Below, in pieces: positions 44,031 to 52,604 of a stretch of DNA of 64,000 nucleotides (positions are counted from its first letter, which is position 1; every line of letters starts with the position of its first letter). The notes under the pieces were generated by a model. That model saw nothing but the letters and a program-made list of their open reading frames with translations. It was not told where the DNA came from and ran no database searches. Origin of the DNA: Pelosinus sp. (GTDB taxonomy: Bacteria; Bacillota; Negativicutes; Propionisporales; Propionisporaceae). A program made the translations under genes and the position numbers. The stretch covers positions 1 through 64,000 of the forward strand of contig JAJFUN010000198.1 of NCBI GenBank assembly GCA_021372375.1, written 5' to 3'.

Positions 44031-47000
44031 TCAATTATCCGTCCACATCTCGCACTGCCCGATGACAGTGGTAATAGCATCTTCCATCCCCTCCGGCGGA
44101 TACTTGTATTTTTTTAGCAATTTTTTGACCATGCGGCGCATTCCGGCGCGCGCAGACTCTTTTTTCTGCCAATCGATGGTACGGTTATTGCGGAGCATAT
44201 CCGTAAGTTCATGCGTCATTGCCACAAGTTCCGCGTTTGCATAGAAGTCCTTGACCGCTTCTGGGCGAGTCAGAGCATCATAGAATGCCAACTCCTCATC
44301 GGTCAGGCCCATAGCGTCGCCTTCCGCTTGTGCGTTAGCCATGTCATTTGCCATCTTCATCAATTCGGCGATAACTTCCTCGTTGGAGAGCATCCCGTTC
44401 AGATACGCTTTCATGGCACGCGAGAGCATTTCGGAGAACTTTTCGCTTTTGACGAGATTTGTCCGGCGGTAGAGAGCAACCTGCTCGGCGAGGAGCTTCT
44501 TTAAAATCTCGACAGCGAGGTTTTTCTCCTTCATCTTAGCGATTTCATCAAGAAACTTCGGATCAAAGAGGGAGAATCCAGTATCCACGTCTGAAAACAG
44601 ATTAATAACACCCTGGCTCTGAATGCTCGCTTTCAACAGTTCGTTGATGCGAGCATTTATTTCTTTCAGAGACAGCGGCTTGCCTTCGCCTGTAATGCGG
44701 GTGAGTAGCGTCCGCACCGCCTCGAAATAGGCCGCCTCATACCGCTGCGCCGGGTTGAGGAGCGAACGACAGAGGGATAAAGCTTGACGCAGGAGCATTG
44801 CCTCTTTGATGAACGCGTCCTTGCGACTCGTAGTCGCACCATAACCTACCGACTCCTCGGCAACCCTTGAGAACGTCTGGTCGCCCTCCATAACCATATG
44901 GGCGGGTTGTTTTTCAATCGCGCTCAGAAAGTTCACGCCGCCACTGATAGCCTTAGCGCGGGAAAGGTCGGTAGCCGTCTCACGCATAAAACCGGAGTAA
45001 TCAAAGCCGTGGAACAGATCGCGGCAAACTTCCAGTTTCTCGATGAACTTCGGCAGGGCGGTTTTGGCGATATCTGTGTCGCCGTAGTTATTCTTGTCAC
45101 GGTTGGTATAGTCATTCATCGCCTGTTTCAGAGCAGATGCAATGCCAACGTAATCAACCACCAAACCGCCTTCCTTATCTTTATAAACTCGATTGACGCG
45201 GGCAATTGCCTGCATAAGGTTGTGTCCTGCCATCGGCTTGTAAACATACATCGTGGCGAGCGACGGCACGTCAAAACCCGTCAGCCACATATCCACTACG
45301 ATGGCAATTTTAAGTGGGTCATCATTATCCTTGAACCTCTTTGCCATCTCGTCGCGATGGCGTTTGTTTCCAATGACGCTTCGCCACTCTTCTGGATCTT
45401 TATTGCTTTCGGTCATAACCACGCCGACCTTCTCCGTCCATATAGGGCGAAGTTCAAGCAACTTGCGGTAGATTGCCATAGCGATTGAGCGGGAATAGCC
45501 GACAATCATCGCCTTGCCCGTAAGTTCATTTTGACGGTTCTCCTCATAGTGCTTGATGATGTCCTCGCACAAGGCGGTGACGGTCTGTTCCGCTCCAAGG
45601 ATGCTTTCCATTTTGCCGAGTTCCTTTTTGCTCTTCTCGATAGCATAGTCCTCGGCGTTTTGCGCCATGATGTCGTACTCGGCATCAATAAGCCGCAGGA
45701 TGTCCTCATCCAATTTCAGATGAAGGACACGGCTCTCGTAGTAGACAGGGCGGGTCGCGCCATCTTCCACTGCTTGAGTCATGTCGTAGATATCAATATA
45801 GTTGCCGAACACCTCTTGAGTAGAGCGGTCCTTGCTTGAAATCGGCGTACCCGTGAAACCTATATAAGTCGCGTTGGGCAGGCTCTCACGGATAATAAGT
45901 CCAAATGATTTCTGAATCCGTCCCGTCTTGCTGTCCACCCGCTCGTCAATAAACTGGCTGCGATGGGCCTCGTCCGCCATGACAATTACGTTTCGGCGGT
46001 CAGATAAGATTTCCGAACTTTCCTCGAACTTCTGCGCCGTGGTAAAGATAATGCCGTTTGCCTGCCGCCCTGCGAGCAGTTCCTTTAGGTGAGTGCGACT
46101 CTCGGCCTGTTGCGGTGTCTGGCGCAAGAAATTAGCGCACTTGGCAAATTGCCCAAAAAGCTGATCATCAAGGTCGTTGCGGTCAGTTAGGACAACGATA
46201 GTTGGTGAGTTCAAAGCCTCTTGTAACAGATGGGCGTAGAACACCATCGATAGAGACTTACCACTGCCTTGGGTATGCCAGAATACGCCGCCCTTGCCGT
46301 CTGTTTCGGTAGCCTTAGCGGTGGAAGCAACGGCTTTCCGCACGGCGAAATACTGGTGGTACGCACCGAGAATTTTCGCATCGTCGGAGAAGCAGATGAA
46401 ATTCTTGATTATATCGAGCAGTCTCGCCTTATCAAAGATACCCTCAATAAAAGTATCAAACTGGGCGTACTGTGTGTTTTCGTAGCTGCCGTCCTTCGTT
46501 TTCCAGTCCATGAAGCGGTCTTCACCCGCAGTAATGGTTCCGGCTTTAGAATTGGCGAGGTCGCTCATCACGCAGAAGGCGTTGTAGATGAACAGTGACG
46601 GAATCTCCATCATGTAGTTGCGGAGTTGGCGGTAAGCCTCGGAAACGTCCGTCTCCTCCCGTGAGGGCGATTTTAACTCGAATATTACCACAGGCAGGCC
46701 ATTGAGGAAAATGATAACATCTGGTCGTTTTTCACTGTTCTCAATAATCGTCCACTGGTTAACGACGGTGAAAGTATTGCGCTCCACGTTCTCGTAGTCC
46801 ACAAAATAGACTAGAGCCGCCCGCTGTTCTCCTTTGTCGAAATAATTGACCGACACGCCGTTTTGGAGGTAGTCCATAAACTGGACATTTTTCTGCAACA
46901 CCGTACCACCCTCAAAATTGCGCAGTTTATAAACCGCCTCGTAAAGAGCAACTTCCGGCAACTTTGGGTTGACCCGACGCAGGGCGGAAAGCAACTGATC

Positions 47001-47120
47001 CGTATAAAGCGGATCGGTGTAGTCCCTCGCCAAGTCTGGGGCGTATGTGTAACCATACCCCAGCGTGTCGCGAAAAACCTCAATTACTGCATTTTCGTAG
47101 TTGGCTTCGGTGTATGCCAT
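44031..47120 (-). CDS. hsdR: type I restriction enzyme R subunit HsdR
   Basis: A 1029-residue motor and nuclease subunit, close in length to type IC R proteins. The N-terminal PD-(D/E)xK nuclease reads RPDVIIFLNGLPVVIFELK (about 135-155). Helicase motifs: Walker A HTQGSGKSLSM, Walker B as VMADEAHRSQF, YIGFTGTP and IARVNRVY. The ATG 47120 follows AAGGGGG; the frame can be read further upstream but enters the recombination site. It follows hsdS1 and precedes the rloC-like gene. The C-terminal helical domain binds the M2S methylase. Confidence 0.95.
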   Translation of the reverse strand: MAYTEANYENAVIEVFRDTLGYGYTYAPDLARDYTDPLYTDQLLSALRRVNPKLPEVALYEAVYKLRNFEGGTVLQKNVQFMDYLQNGVSVNYFDKGEQRAALVYFVDYENVERNTFTVVNQWTIIENSEKRPDVIIFLNGLPVVIFELKSPSREETDVSEAYRQLRNYMMEIPSLFIYNAFCVMSDLANSKAGTITAGEDRFMDWKTKDGSYENTQYAQFDTFIEGIFDKARLLDIIKNFICFSDDAKILGAYHQYFAVRKAVASTAKATETDGKGGVFWHTQGSGKSLSMVFYAHLLQEALNSPTIVVLTDRNDLDDQLFGQFAKCANFLRQTPQQAESRTHLKELLAGRQANGIIFTTAQKFEESSEILSDRRNVIVMADEAHRSQFIDERVDSKTGRIQKSFGLIIRESLPNATYIGFTGTPISSKDRSTQEVFGNYIDIYDMTQAVEDGATRPVYYESRVLHLKLDEDILRLIDAEYDIMAQNAEDYAIEKSKKELGKMESILGAEQTVTALCEDIIKHYEENRQNELTGKAMIVGYSRSIAMAIYRKLLELRPIWTEKVGVVMTESNKDPEEWRSVIGNKRHRDEMAKRFKDNDDPLKIAIVVDMWLTGFDVPSLATMYVYKPMAGHNLMQAIARVNRVYKDKEGGLVVDYVGIASALKQAMNDYTNRDKNNYGDTDIAKTALPKFIEKLEVCRDLFHGFDYSGFMRETATDLSRAKAISGGVNFLSAIEKQPAHMVMEGDQTFSRVAEESVGYGATTSRKDAFIKEAMLLRQALSLCRSLLNPAQRYEAAYFEAVRTLLTRITGEGKPLSLKEINARINELLKASIQSQGVINLFSDVDTGFSLFDPKFLDEIAKMKEKNLAVEILKKLLAEQVALYRRTNLVKSEKFSEMLSRAMKAYLNGMLSNEEVIAELMKMANDMANAQAEGDAMGLTDEELAFYDALTRPEAVKDFYANAELVAMTHELTDMLRNNRTIDWQKKESARAGMRRMVKKLLKKYKYPPEGMEDAITTVIGQCEMWTDN

Positions 47121-47164
47121 AAGATAACCCCCTTGTACAAATTTCATCGAAACGCCCGTAGGCG

Positions 47165-47187
47165 TTAAATCATCATTTAGCGGCTTA
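47165..47187 (+). repeat. hsdS recombination site A
   Basis: TTAAATCATCATTTAGCGGC plus TTA. Core TAAATCATCATTTA, orientation +. The CGGCTTA extension contains the complement of the hsdS1 stop codon. It matches site D over 22 bp in inverted orientation. Confidence 0.75.
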
Positions 47188-48342
47188 AATAGTGACTTCT
47201 GAGACATCAATTTCGCCAGACATAAGTTTGGGAAGCAGTGTGTCGCGAAGTTCGGCCAAACGTAGATTCTCCTTTGCATTAAGAAGCACAGCTTCATATA
47301 TCGGAGCCACTGCGGTTTCGAATGCTGCAACTCGTTTATCATCAGGAATTAAAACCGTCTCGCTTTCAAAATCCCGGGTAACAATGGCATCAAATACAGC
47401 TCCATTTGCTTTGTTTTTTAGAGATTTTATTGCTGAAAGCGTAATATGATAAGCTGAATAATTTCCCAGGATGCCGTTGGGCGCGAGAGCATAGCACGAT
47501 TGGTTCATCGCCATTTGTACTCCAGCCAAGCTGACTTTTCCTACTGTGCCGCGAGCTGTTACAAAAATCGTATTTGCTGGATACAGCCTACTATTGCAGT
47601 TGGCCAGGCCTATTTCAGTAATTGTTTTCTCCGTTATCAATGCGTAAGGTGTACCGACATCTTTAGGAGTAAAAAATGGTATCGGGCCATTCCAATAATC
47701 AGGATTTCCCGTTTTGGGAGTGCCGCCACCAAGAACTTGCATTACTTCAGTAAAGGGAACAGCCCTGTCAGCATCCTCAAAATTGAAATCAAAAAGTGCT
47801 TGTGCTTGCTGCTGTAAATGATGATTTATCTTCGTATTGTTGGCGATTTTATCATCAAACGCCCGAAGAGTTCTTCCAATCTCTACCTGCTTTGGAAGCG
47901 GTGGAACATAGAACTCTGTATTGTCCAAGACACCCTGCTGTACCCGTTGGCGCCCAGAACTACCGACCATTGACTTTATTGCCTTGTCCCGAAGTAGCGG
48001 ACTCATCGACAGATAGTAGATGAAGTCTTTGTCGCTGATACCGGGTTTTGCCCGAAGCACGATAAACTCAGTAGAGCCAAAGCCGACCTCATCGTCATCA
48101 AGGATGCTAACCTGCGCAGTCTTACCGTTTTCAAGGCACGGCGTGATACGTGCCATCAACGTATCGCCGTTTCGGAATTTCGAGCCGCCGTTGAAAGGAG
48201 CAACCTCAAATCCGAGTATATCACGGGTGAAAGGCTGCAACCATTCCATTGCCACCTTTTTCGCTATTTTGTTTCTCGGCAAACCTTCACTCGGATTAAA
48301 ATCTATGAACTCTGTGGCTCTGACAAGCGTCCAATCGTTCAT
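47185..48342 (-). CDS. hsdS: type I specificity subunit HsdS, full length (hsdS1)
   Basis: A 385-residue S subunit with two target-recognition domains. TRD1 spans about 1-150. The central conserved region DDKIANNTKINHHLQQQAQ (about 165-185) joins it to TRD2 (190-340). The C-terminal conserved region reads LRLAELRDTLLPKLMSGEI. ATG 48342 is eight bases after AGGAGG; the ATG two codons earlier is too close. Recombination sites B (in the KINHHL codons) and A (at the stop) bound the TRD2 module, so this half can be inverted or exchanged with the silent module at 49400-50095. Confidence 0.9.
   Translation of the reverse strand: MNDWTLVRATEFIDFNPSEGLPRNKIAKKVAMEWLQPFTRDILGFEVAPFNGGSKFRNGDTLMARITPCLENGKTAQVSILDDDEVGFGSTEFIVLRAKPGISDKDFIYYLSMSPLLRDKAIKSMVGSSGRQRVQQGVLDNTEFYVPPLPKQVEIGRTLRAFDDKIANNTKINHHLQQQAQALFDFNFEDADRAVPFTEVMQVLGGGTPKTGNPDYWNGPIPFFTPKDVGTPYALITEKTITEIGLANCNSRLYPANTIFVTARGTVGKVSLAGVQMAMNQSCYALAPNGILGNYSAYHITLSAIKSLKNKANGAVFDAIVTRDFESETVLIPDDKRVAAFETAVAPIYEAVLLNAKENLRLAELRDTLLPKLMSGEIDVSEVTI
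47815..47832 (-). repeat. hsdS recombination site B
   Basis: TAAATGATGATTTATCTT, the complement of the codons for KINHHL in hsdS1. Core orientation opposite to sites A and C. It shares 18 bp with site D. Confidence 0.75.
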
Positions 48343-48354
48343 CTGCATCGCCTC

Positions 48355-49347
48355 CTAACTAATGAATTTCCTATGCGAATTTTTAACATTTGTCTGATTG
48401 ACCATCGCGTAGTGCATGGTCGTATCTATCTTTACATGACCAAGTAATCTCTGTACTTGCTCAATGGGCATTCCTTTATCTATTGCTCTCGTGGCGAGAG
48501 TACGCCGAAACTTATGCGGGTGCACCTTTTGCATATCCGCCCGCCTGCCGATTTCACGCAGCCGCGTTTCCACACCGCCTATCAAGAGCCGCTCGTATGG
48601 CAGGGTTAGCGATACGAAAAGCGCAGAGTTGGTATCACTCCTGCTGCCAAGATAGTTCAGCAGATGGATTTTAGCTCGAGCGTCGAAGTAAACTACCCGC
48701 TCGCTGCCACCTTTACCTAACACCACGCACTCCCGTTCGTGGAAGTTCACGTCCTCACGGTTGAGATTCGTGAGTTCGCCGACACGCATTCCCGTTGACG
48801 CGAGCAGGTCGACCATCGCAAGGTCACGGATTTCCTCGCAAGCATCGCGGAGCAGTTCCAAGCTCTCGTCGCTGAAGGTTTCCTTAATTGGCTTATCTGT
48901 TTTCACTTTATGGATTCGGCGCACGGGGCTTTTCAGGATATAGTCCTCGTCCTCAAGCCATCCGAAAAAACTACTGAATATGCGCCGCATATTATCAATG
49001 GTTACCTTGCTGGATTTTCGATCTTTCTGGTAGCCTGCCAGATAGCCACGCAAGTCGTCCGTGCTGATTTCCCGCACAGGCTTATCCACGCCGCCAAGCA
49101 TCTGACAGACGGTAGAGCCGTAGTATTTCAGCGACTTCTCGCTGCAGCCTTCTATTCGTTTCGCGGCAATGAACACGTCCAGCAAGCCTCCATTCTCTTT
49201 GATTTTCTCCAGTGGGGAAGCCTGTTTTTGTGTTATCTCCACCCCGTGTAGGACGTTTGTCAGAACCCACCTAAGTTCCTCCAGTTGCGCCGAGTTAAGC
49301 ATCGACGCCATGCTCGCCTGAATCTGAGTGATGAGTTTATCCTTCAT
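48355..49347 (-). CDS. tyrosine recombinase (XerC/D-like), probable HsdS invertase
   Basis: A 330-residue complete recombinase. A SAM-like core-binding domain covers about 50-145. The catalytic residues are present: Arg in STGMRVGEL, Lys in LGKGGSERVV, HxxR in HPHKFRRTLAT, His in LLGHVKID, and the nucleophile Tyr in MHYAMVNQT. It lies between the full hsdS1 and the inverted hsdS half module, the standard place of recombinases that switch type I specificity genes. TAGGAGGA precedes the ATG. It is unrelated in position to the island's own border integrase. Confidence 0.88.
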   Translation of the reverse strand: MKDKLITQIQASMASMLNSAQLEELRWVLTNVLHGVEITQKQASPLEKIKENGGLLDVFIAAKRIEGCSEKSLKYYGSTVCQMLGGVDKPVREISTDDLRGYLAGYQKDRKSSKVTIDNMRRIFSSFFGWLEDEDYILKSPVRRIHKVKTDKPIKETFSDESLELLRDACEEIRDLAMVDLLASTGMRVGELTNLNREDVNFHERECVVLGKGGSERVVYFDARAKIHLLNYLGSRSDTNSALFVSLTLPYERLLIGGVETRLREIGRRADMQKVHPHKFRRTLATRAIDKGMPIEQVQRLLGHVKIDTTMHYAMVNQTNVKNSHRKFIS

Positions 49348-49399
49348 AGTTCCTCCTACCTTTCTAAATAAATAGGTTTATTATTGGCAGTAGGAGCGG

Positions 49400-49413
49400 T
49401 AAATCATCATTTA
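49400..49413 (+). repeat. hsdS recombination site C
   Basis: TAAATCATCATTTA, orientation +, at the beginning of the inverted TRD2 module. It encodes NHHL in the module's frame. Confidence 0.75.
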
Positions 49414-50076
49414 GAGCAGATGTTGCAGGCCATATTTAAGTCGTGGTTCGTGGACTTCGAGCCGTTTGGCAGGGAAATGCCTGATGATTGGCGGGAAGGC
49501 ACACTCTCAGACATTGCGACCGATATCGTCTGCGGAAAGACACCGTCCACCAAGGTTGCGGAGTATTTCGATGACGACATACCGTTTATCACCATCCCGG
49601 ATATGCACGGTCGGACATACGTTACAACAACAGAACGCTCATTGTCTTTGGCAGGGGCGGCTTCGCAGTCAAGCAAAACTGTCCCTGCCGACAGCGTTTG
49701 CGTTAGCTGTATAGCAACTGCTGGCTTAGTTGTTCTGACTTCAAAGCCGAGCCAGACCAACCAACAAATCAACACGATTGTGTGCAAGAGCGAAATAAGT
49801 CCTTTCTATGTCTACCTTACGATGGTCGGGATGGCTGACCACATAAGGATGTTGGGTTCAAGTGGTAGTGCTACTAACAATCTGAACAAGGGTCAGTTCT
49901 CGAAGATTGAAATCCTTATTCCCTCAATAGGCGTACTTGATGAATTCTCATCGCTTATTACGCCTGTCTTTGAGGAGATAAAGCGTAATCAACAAGAATC
50001 TGAACGCCTTGCCGAAATGCGTGACACTCTTTTACCCCGCCTGATGTCTGGAGATTTGTCAGTCCCAGATATCTAA
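49401..50076 (+). pseudogene. silent inverted hsdS C-terminal module (second TRD)
   Basis: An open frame on the strand opposite to all other hsd genes. It starts abruptly within the central conserved region (NHHLEQMLQAIFKSWFVDFEP) and runs through a complete TRD2 to RLAEMRDTLLPRLMSGDLSV and a stop inside site D. It lacks TRD1 and has no proper start (only a TTG at 49384 without a ribosome site). It is therefore a donor cassette, not a gene in the present orientation. Flipping the C-D segment would fuse it in frame to hsdS2. Confidence 0.85.
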
Positions 50077-50627
50077 GCCGCTAAATGATGATTTATCTTT
50101 GAGTTGTTCTCTATTTTATCATCAAGTGCTCCAAGGGCTTCCGCTATCGCCCGTTGTTCCTCAATGCTCGGATATGTTATCGGCACTTCAGAGAGCAGCC
50201 GGGTATTGATGGAGGGCATCGTAGCACCGACTGCAATATTCCGCACGAAATCCTTTGTTGATTCTAAGATGAAGAAGTAATAAAGATACTTATGGTAGAT
50301 TTCTGCTGGGTCGCTCGGTCTGACACGCAAACAACGACCGGAAAACATCCACCCGTCCTCGTCCTCGCTTACCCAAGAACATCTATCAACTGACCCAACT
50401 CGACTAAAAACCAAATCGCCGTATTGGAGCGTATACTTCGAAAGTCTGTCTTTATCAGCTTCCGAAACGCACGGTAAATTCTGGCGGGTCATTTTTCGCT
50501 CACCAAGATGCTCTACGGTGACAATAGGCGTTCCGTCAAGAACATAGTCCTTGTTGTGAAGCTGACTTCCGAATGGTCCCGTTTGAACCGAGGCTATATC
50601 GCCGATGGTTGCTGTTTTAAATGTCAT
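50073..50627 (-). CDS. half-size HsdS (TRD1 only), truncated at the inversion site (hsdS2)
   Basis: A 184-residue protein: one target-recognition domain (TFKTATIGDIASVQTGPFGS onward) and the start of the central region (LGALDDKIENNSKINHHL), then AA and a stop provided by site D. The ATG 50627 overlaps the end of hsdM by 11 bp, the usual hsdMS coupling. Half S subunits of type IC systems can dimerise and work with palindromic specificity, so it may be active. Inversion of 49400-50095 would give a full-length S subunit. Confidence 0.85.
   Translation of the reverse strand: MTFKTATIGDIASVQTGPFGSQLHNKDYVLDGTPIVTVEHLGERKMTRQNLPCVSEADKDRLSKYTLQYGDLVFSRVGSVDRCSWVSEDEDGWMFSGRCLRVRPSDPAEIYHKYLYYFFILESTKDFVRNIAVGATMPSINTRLLSEVPITYPSIEEQRAIAEALGALDDKIENNSKINHHLAA
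50074..50099 (-). repeat. hsdS recombination site D
   Basis: TAAGCCGCTAAATGATGATT then TATCTT. It carries the core, the stop-containing extension shared with site A and the ATCTT side shared with site B. It ends both hsdS2 and the opposite module. Confidence 0.75.
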
Positions 50628-52158
50628 ACCCAATCGCCCCCAGCCTTTTGCGAATTTCGTCCTCCAGTTCGTGCGATCGTTTGAACATTTCCGAAAGTTC
50701 GCCCGTCAGCCGCGCCATTTTTTTCTCAAAGGGTTCTCCATCGTCCTCCTGCTCCTCAATTCCGACGTATCTCCCCGGAGTTAGAATGTAATCTTGCTTG
50801 GCGATGTCCTCCGTGGTTACGGCGGCGCAGTAGCCCTTCACGTGCTCAAGCGTTCCTTCATCGAACGCCTCGAAAGTTGTGGCAATTCTGGAGATATCCT
50901 CTGCAGTCATCTCGCGCAGGCGGCGATTGACCATCGGTCCCATCTTGCGGGCATCGATGAACAAAGTCTTGCCTTTCTGCTTTTTGTTGCGACTGATGAA
51001 CCACAGCGAAACAGGAATCTGCGTGGTGTAGAATAGCTGCGTAGGCATGGCTATGATGCCCTCAACGAGATCGTCTTCCACAATCTTGCGCCTAATATCG
51101 CCCTCACCACCGCTCTGAGATGAAAGAGATCCATTTGCAAGTACCATACCGAGTCTTCCGTTTGGGGAAAGATGGTAAATCATATGTTGAAGCCATGCAA
51201 AGTTGGCATTGCCGGAAGGGGGCAACCCATACTTCCAGCGTGGATCGTCATTTAGCGAGCCGTCGTTCCAGTCCGAGAGATTGAATGGCGGATTAGCAAG
51301 GACGAAGTCCGCCTTTAGCGTCTTGTGTAAATCGTTGTGGAAAGTGTCAGCGTTGTATCCGCCAAGATCGCCTTCTATGCCGTGTATGGCAAGGTTCATA
51401 AGTGCCATCTTGCGCGTTGTTGGGTTAGCATCCTGCCCAAAGACAGACAAATTATTGATATTTCCTGAATGGTGACTTACGAAGTCGGCTGACTGAACGA
51501 ACATCCCACCAGATCCGCAGCATGGATCGTACACTCTTCCGTTAAATGGTTGCAATACCTCAACAAGTGTCCGCACAACGCATGAAGGTGTGAAAAATTC
51601 ACCGGCTCGCTTGCCTTCCAACTCTGCAAACTTAGAAAGGCAGTATTCATAAGTTCGGCCAAGGATATCTGTGTCACTTGCATGTTCGATCATTTTGATA
51701 TTTGTGAACAGATCAACTACATTGCCGAGCCGCCGCTTGTCCAATTCGCTACGAGCGTAATTCTTCGGCAGAATATCCTTCAACCGTTTGTTTTCTTTTT
51801 CAATAGCGCGCATCGCTCGATCAATTATCCCACCAACATCATAGTATTCTTCTCTTCCGTTCTCATCTGCAATTTTTCCTGTTTTGTGTGCCCATTCAGC
51901 AATCACACTCCAACGTGCTATTGGGGGCACATAAAAAATGCTAACCTCAGCATAAGCATCTTTATCCTCCACATCGTCATCATCTTCGAGAAGTTCCTGA
52001 TACCTCGCTTCGAACTTATCTGAGATATATTTTAGAAAAATTAGCCCCAGCACAACGTGCTTGTATTCTGCAGCGTCCATGTTGCCGCGCAGAATGTCCG
52101 CGGCTGCCCAGATTTGCTGTTCAAAACCGATGGACGCTGTGTTATTACCATTAGCCAT
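50617..52158 (-). CDS. hsdM: type I modification subunit HsdM
   Basis: A 513-residue N6-adenine methylase. An N-terminal HsdM helical domain (EQQIWAAADILRGNMDAAEYK) precedes the methylase domain: AGEFFTP, SAM-binding DPCCGSGGMF and catalytic NPPFN. Length and sequence style fit type IC. ATG 52158 follows AGGAGG. It heads the hsd cluster and overlaps hsdS2. With S it methylates and protects the host; with R it also restricts. Confidence 0.95.
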   Translation of the reverse strand: MANGNNTASIGFEQQIWAAADILRGNMDAAEYKHVVLGLIFLKYISDKFEARYQELLEDDDDVEDKDAYAEVSIFYVPPIARWSVIAEWAHKTGKIADENGREEYYDVGGIIDRAMRAIEKENKRLKDILPKNYARSELDKRRLGNVVDLFTNIKMIEHASDTDILGRTYEYCLSKFAELEGKRAGEFFTPSCVVRTLVEVLQPFNGRVYDPCCGSGGMFVQSADFVSHHSGNINNLSVFGQDANPTTRKMALMNLAIHGIEGDLGGYNADTFHNDLHKTLKADFVLANPPFNLSDWNDGSLNDDPRWKYGLPPSGNANFAWLQHMIYHLSPNGRLGMVLANGSLSSQSGGEGDIRRKIVEDDLVEGIIAMPTQLFYTTQIPVSLWFISRNKKQKGKTLFIDARKMGPMVNRRLREMTAEDISRIATTFEAFDEGTLEHVKGYCAAVTTEDIAKQDYILTPGRYVGIEEQEDDGEPFEKKMARLTGELSEMFKRSHELEDEIRKRLGAIGYDI

Positions 52159-52332
52159 TAATTGCTTCCTCCTATTTTTGCATGATTTTTGCAATTAAAT
52201 ATTGCATCGCCTACGTTTTCTCGCTTAGTAGCTTTTTCCCATGAAACTACATCTAAGTATTATTTATTTCACTTTTATTACATAAGTCCTGCCTTTTTCC
52301 ATTTATACTTGATTACTTTACTATTATTAATT

Positions 52333-52506
52333 TCATCTAACAAAACGACTTAATATAAATTTGATAACCATTAATACTAGTACTATAGGAATTAATATAT
52401 CGACAATATGCTGTAATTGACTGCCCGTATCTCTACGATCAACATAATATAATGCAAAACAAATTAATGAAAATATATCGCTAGGAATTTTCTTAAACCA
52501 TTTCAT
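52333..52506 (-). CDS. 57-aa small membrane protein
   Basis: ATG 52506 follows TGGGAGG with eight-base spacing, an excellent ribosome site. The product begins MKWFKKIPSDIFSLICF and has a C-terminal hydrophobic stretch HIVDILIPIVLVLMVIKFIL. Both halves can form membrane helices around the charged loop VDRRDTG. It sits alone upstream of hsdM inside the island. No family recognised; small holin-like or toxin-like effectors have this shape. The rest of the 52159-52604 gap shows no gene. Confidence 0.6.
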   Translation of the reverse strand: MKWFKKIPSDIFSLICFALYYVDRRDTGSQLQHIVDILIPIVLVLMVIKFILSRFVR

Positions 52507-52604
52507 ACTTTTATGCCTCCCATCCGTCTGGTTGCTCTAATGATTGATTATATGAGCAAGCAAAATATACTTCGAAACTAATAAACCAACCATTTTTACC
52601 TCCG

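Noticed and set aside
43791-44117. Small frames on both strands beyond the hsdR end
   Set aside because: They lie across the DUF5655-like relic and the hsdR end in wrong frames, with no ribosome sites.
48355-49347. The integrase that inserted the island
   Set aside because: It is complete but lies in the middle of the hsdS locus among small inverted sites, far from either border. The fragment at 55642-55902 beside the tRNA fits that role better.
49384-50076. An independent plus-strand restriction gene
   Set aside because: The frame starts inside the central conserved region of HsdS, has only a TTG without a ribosome site and is bounded by recombination sites. It is a silent module.
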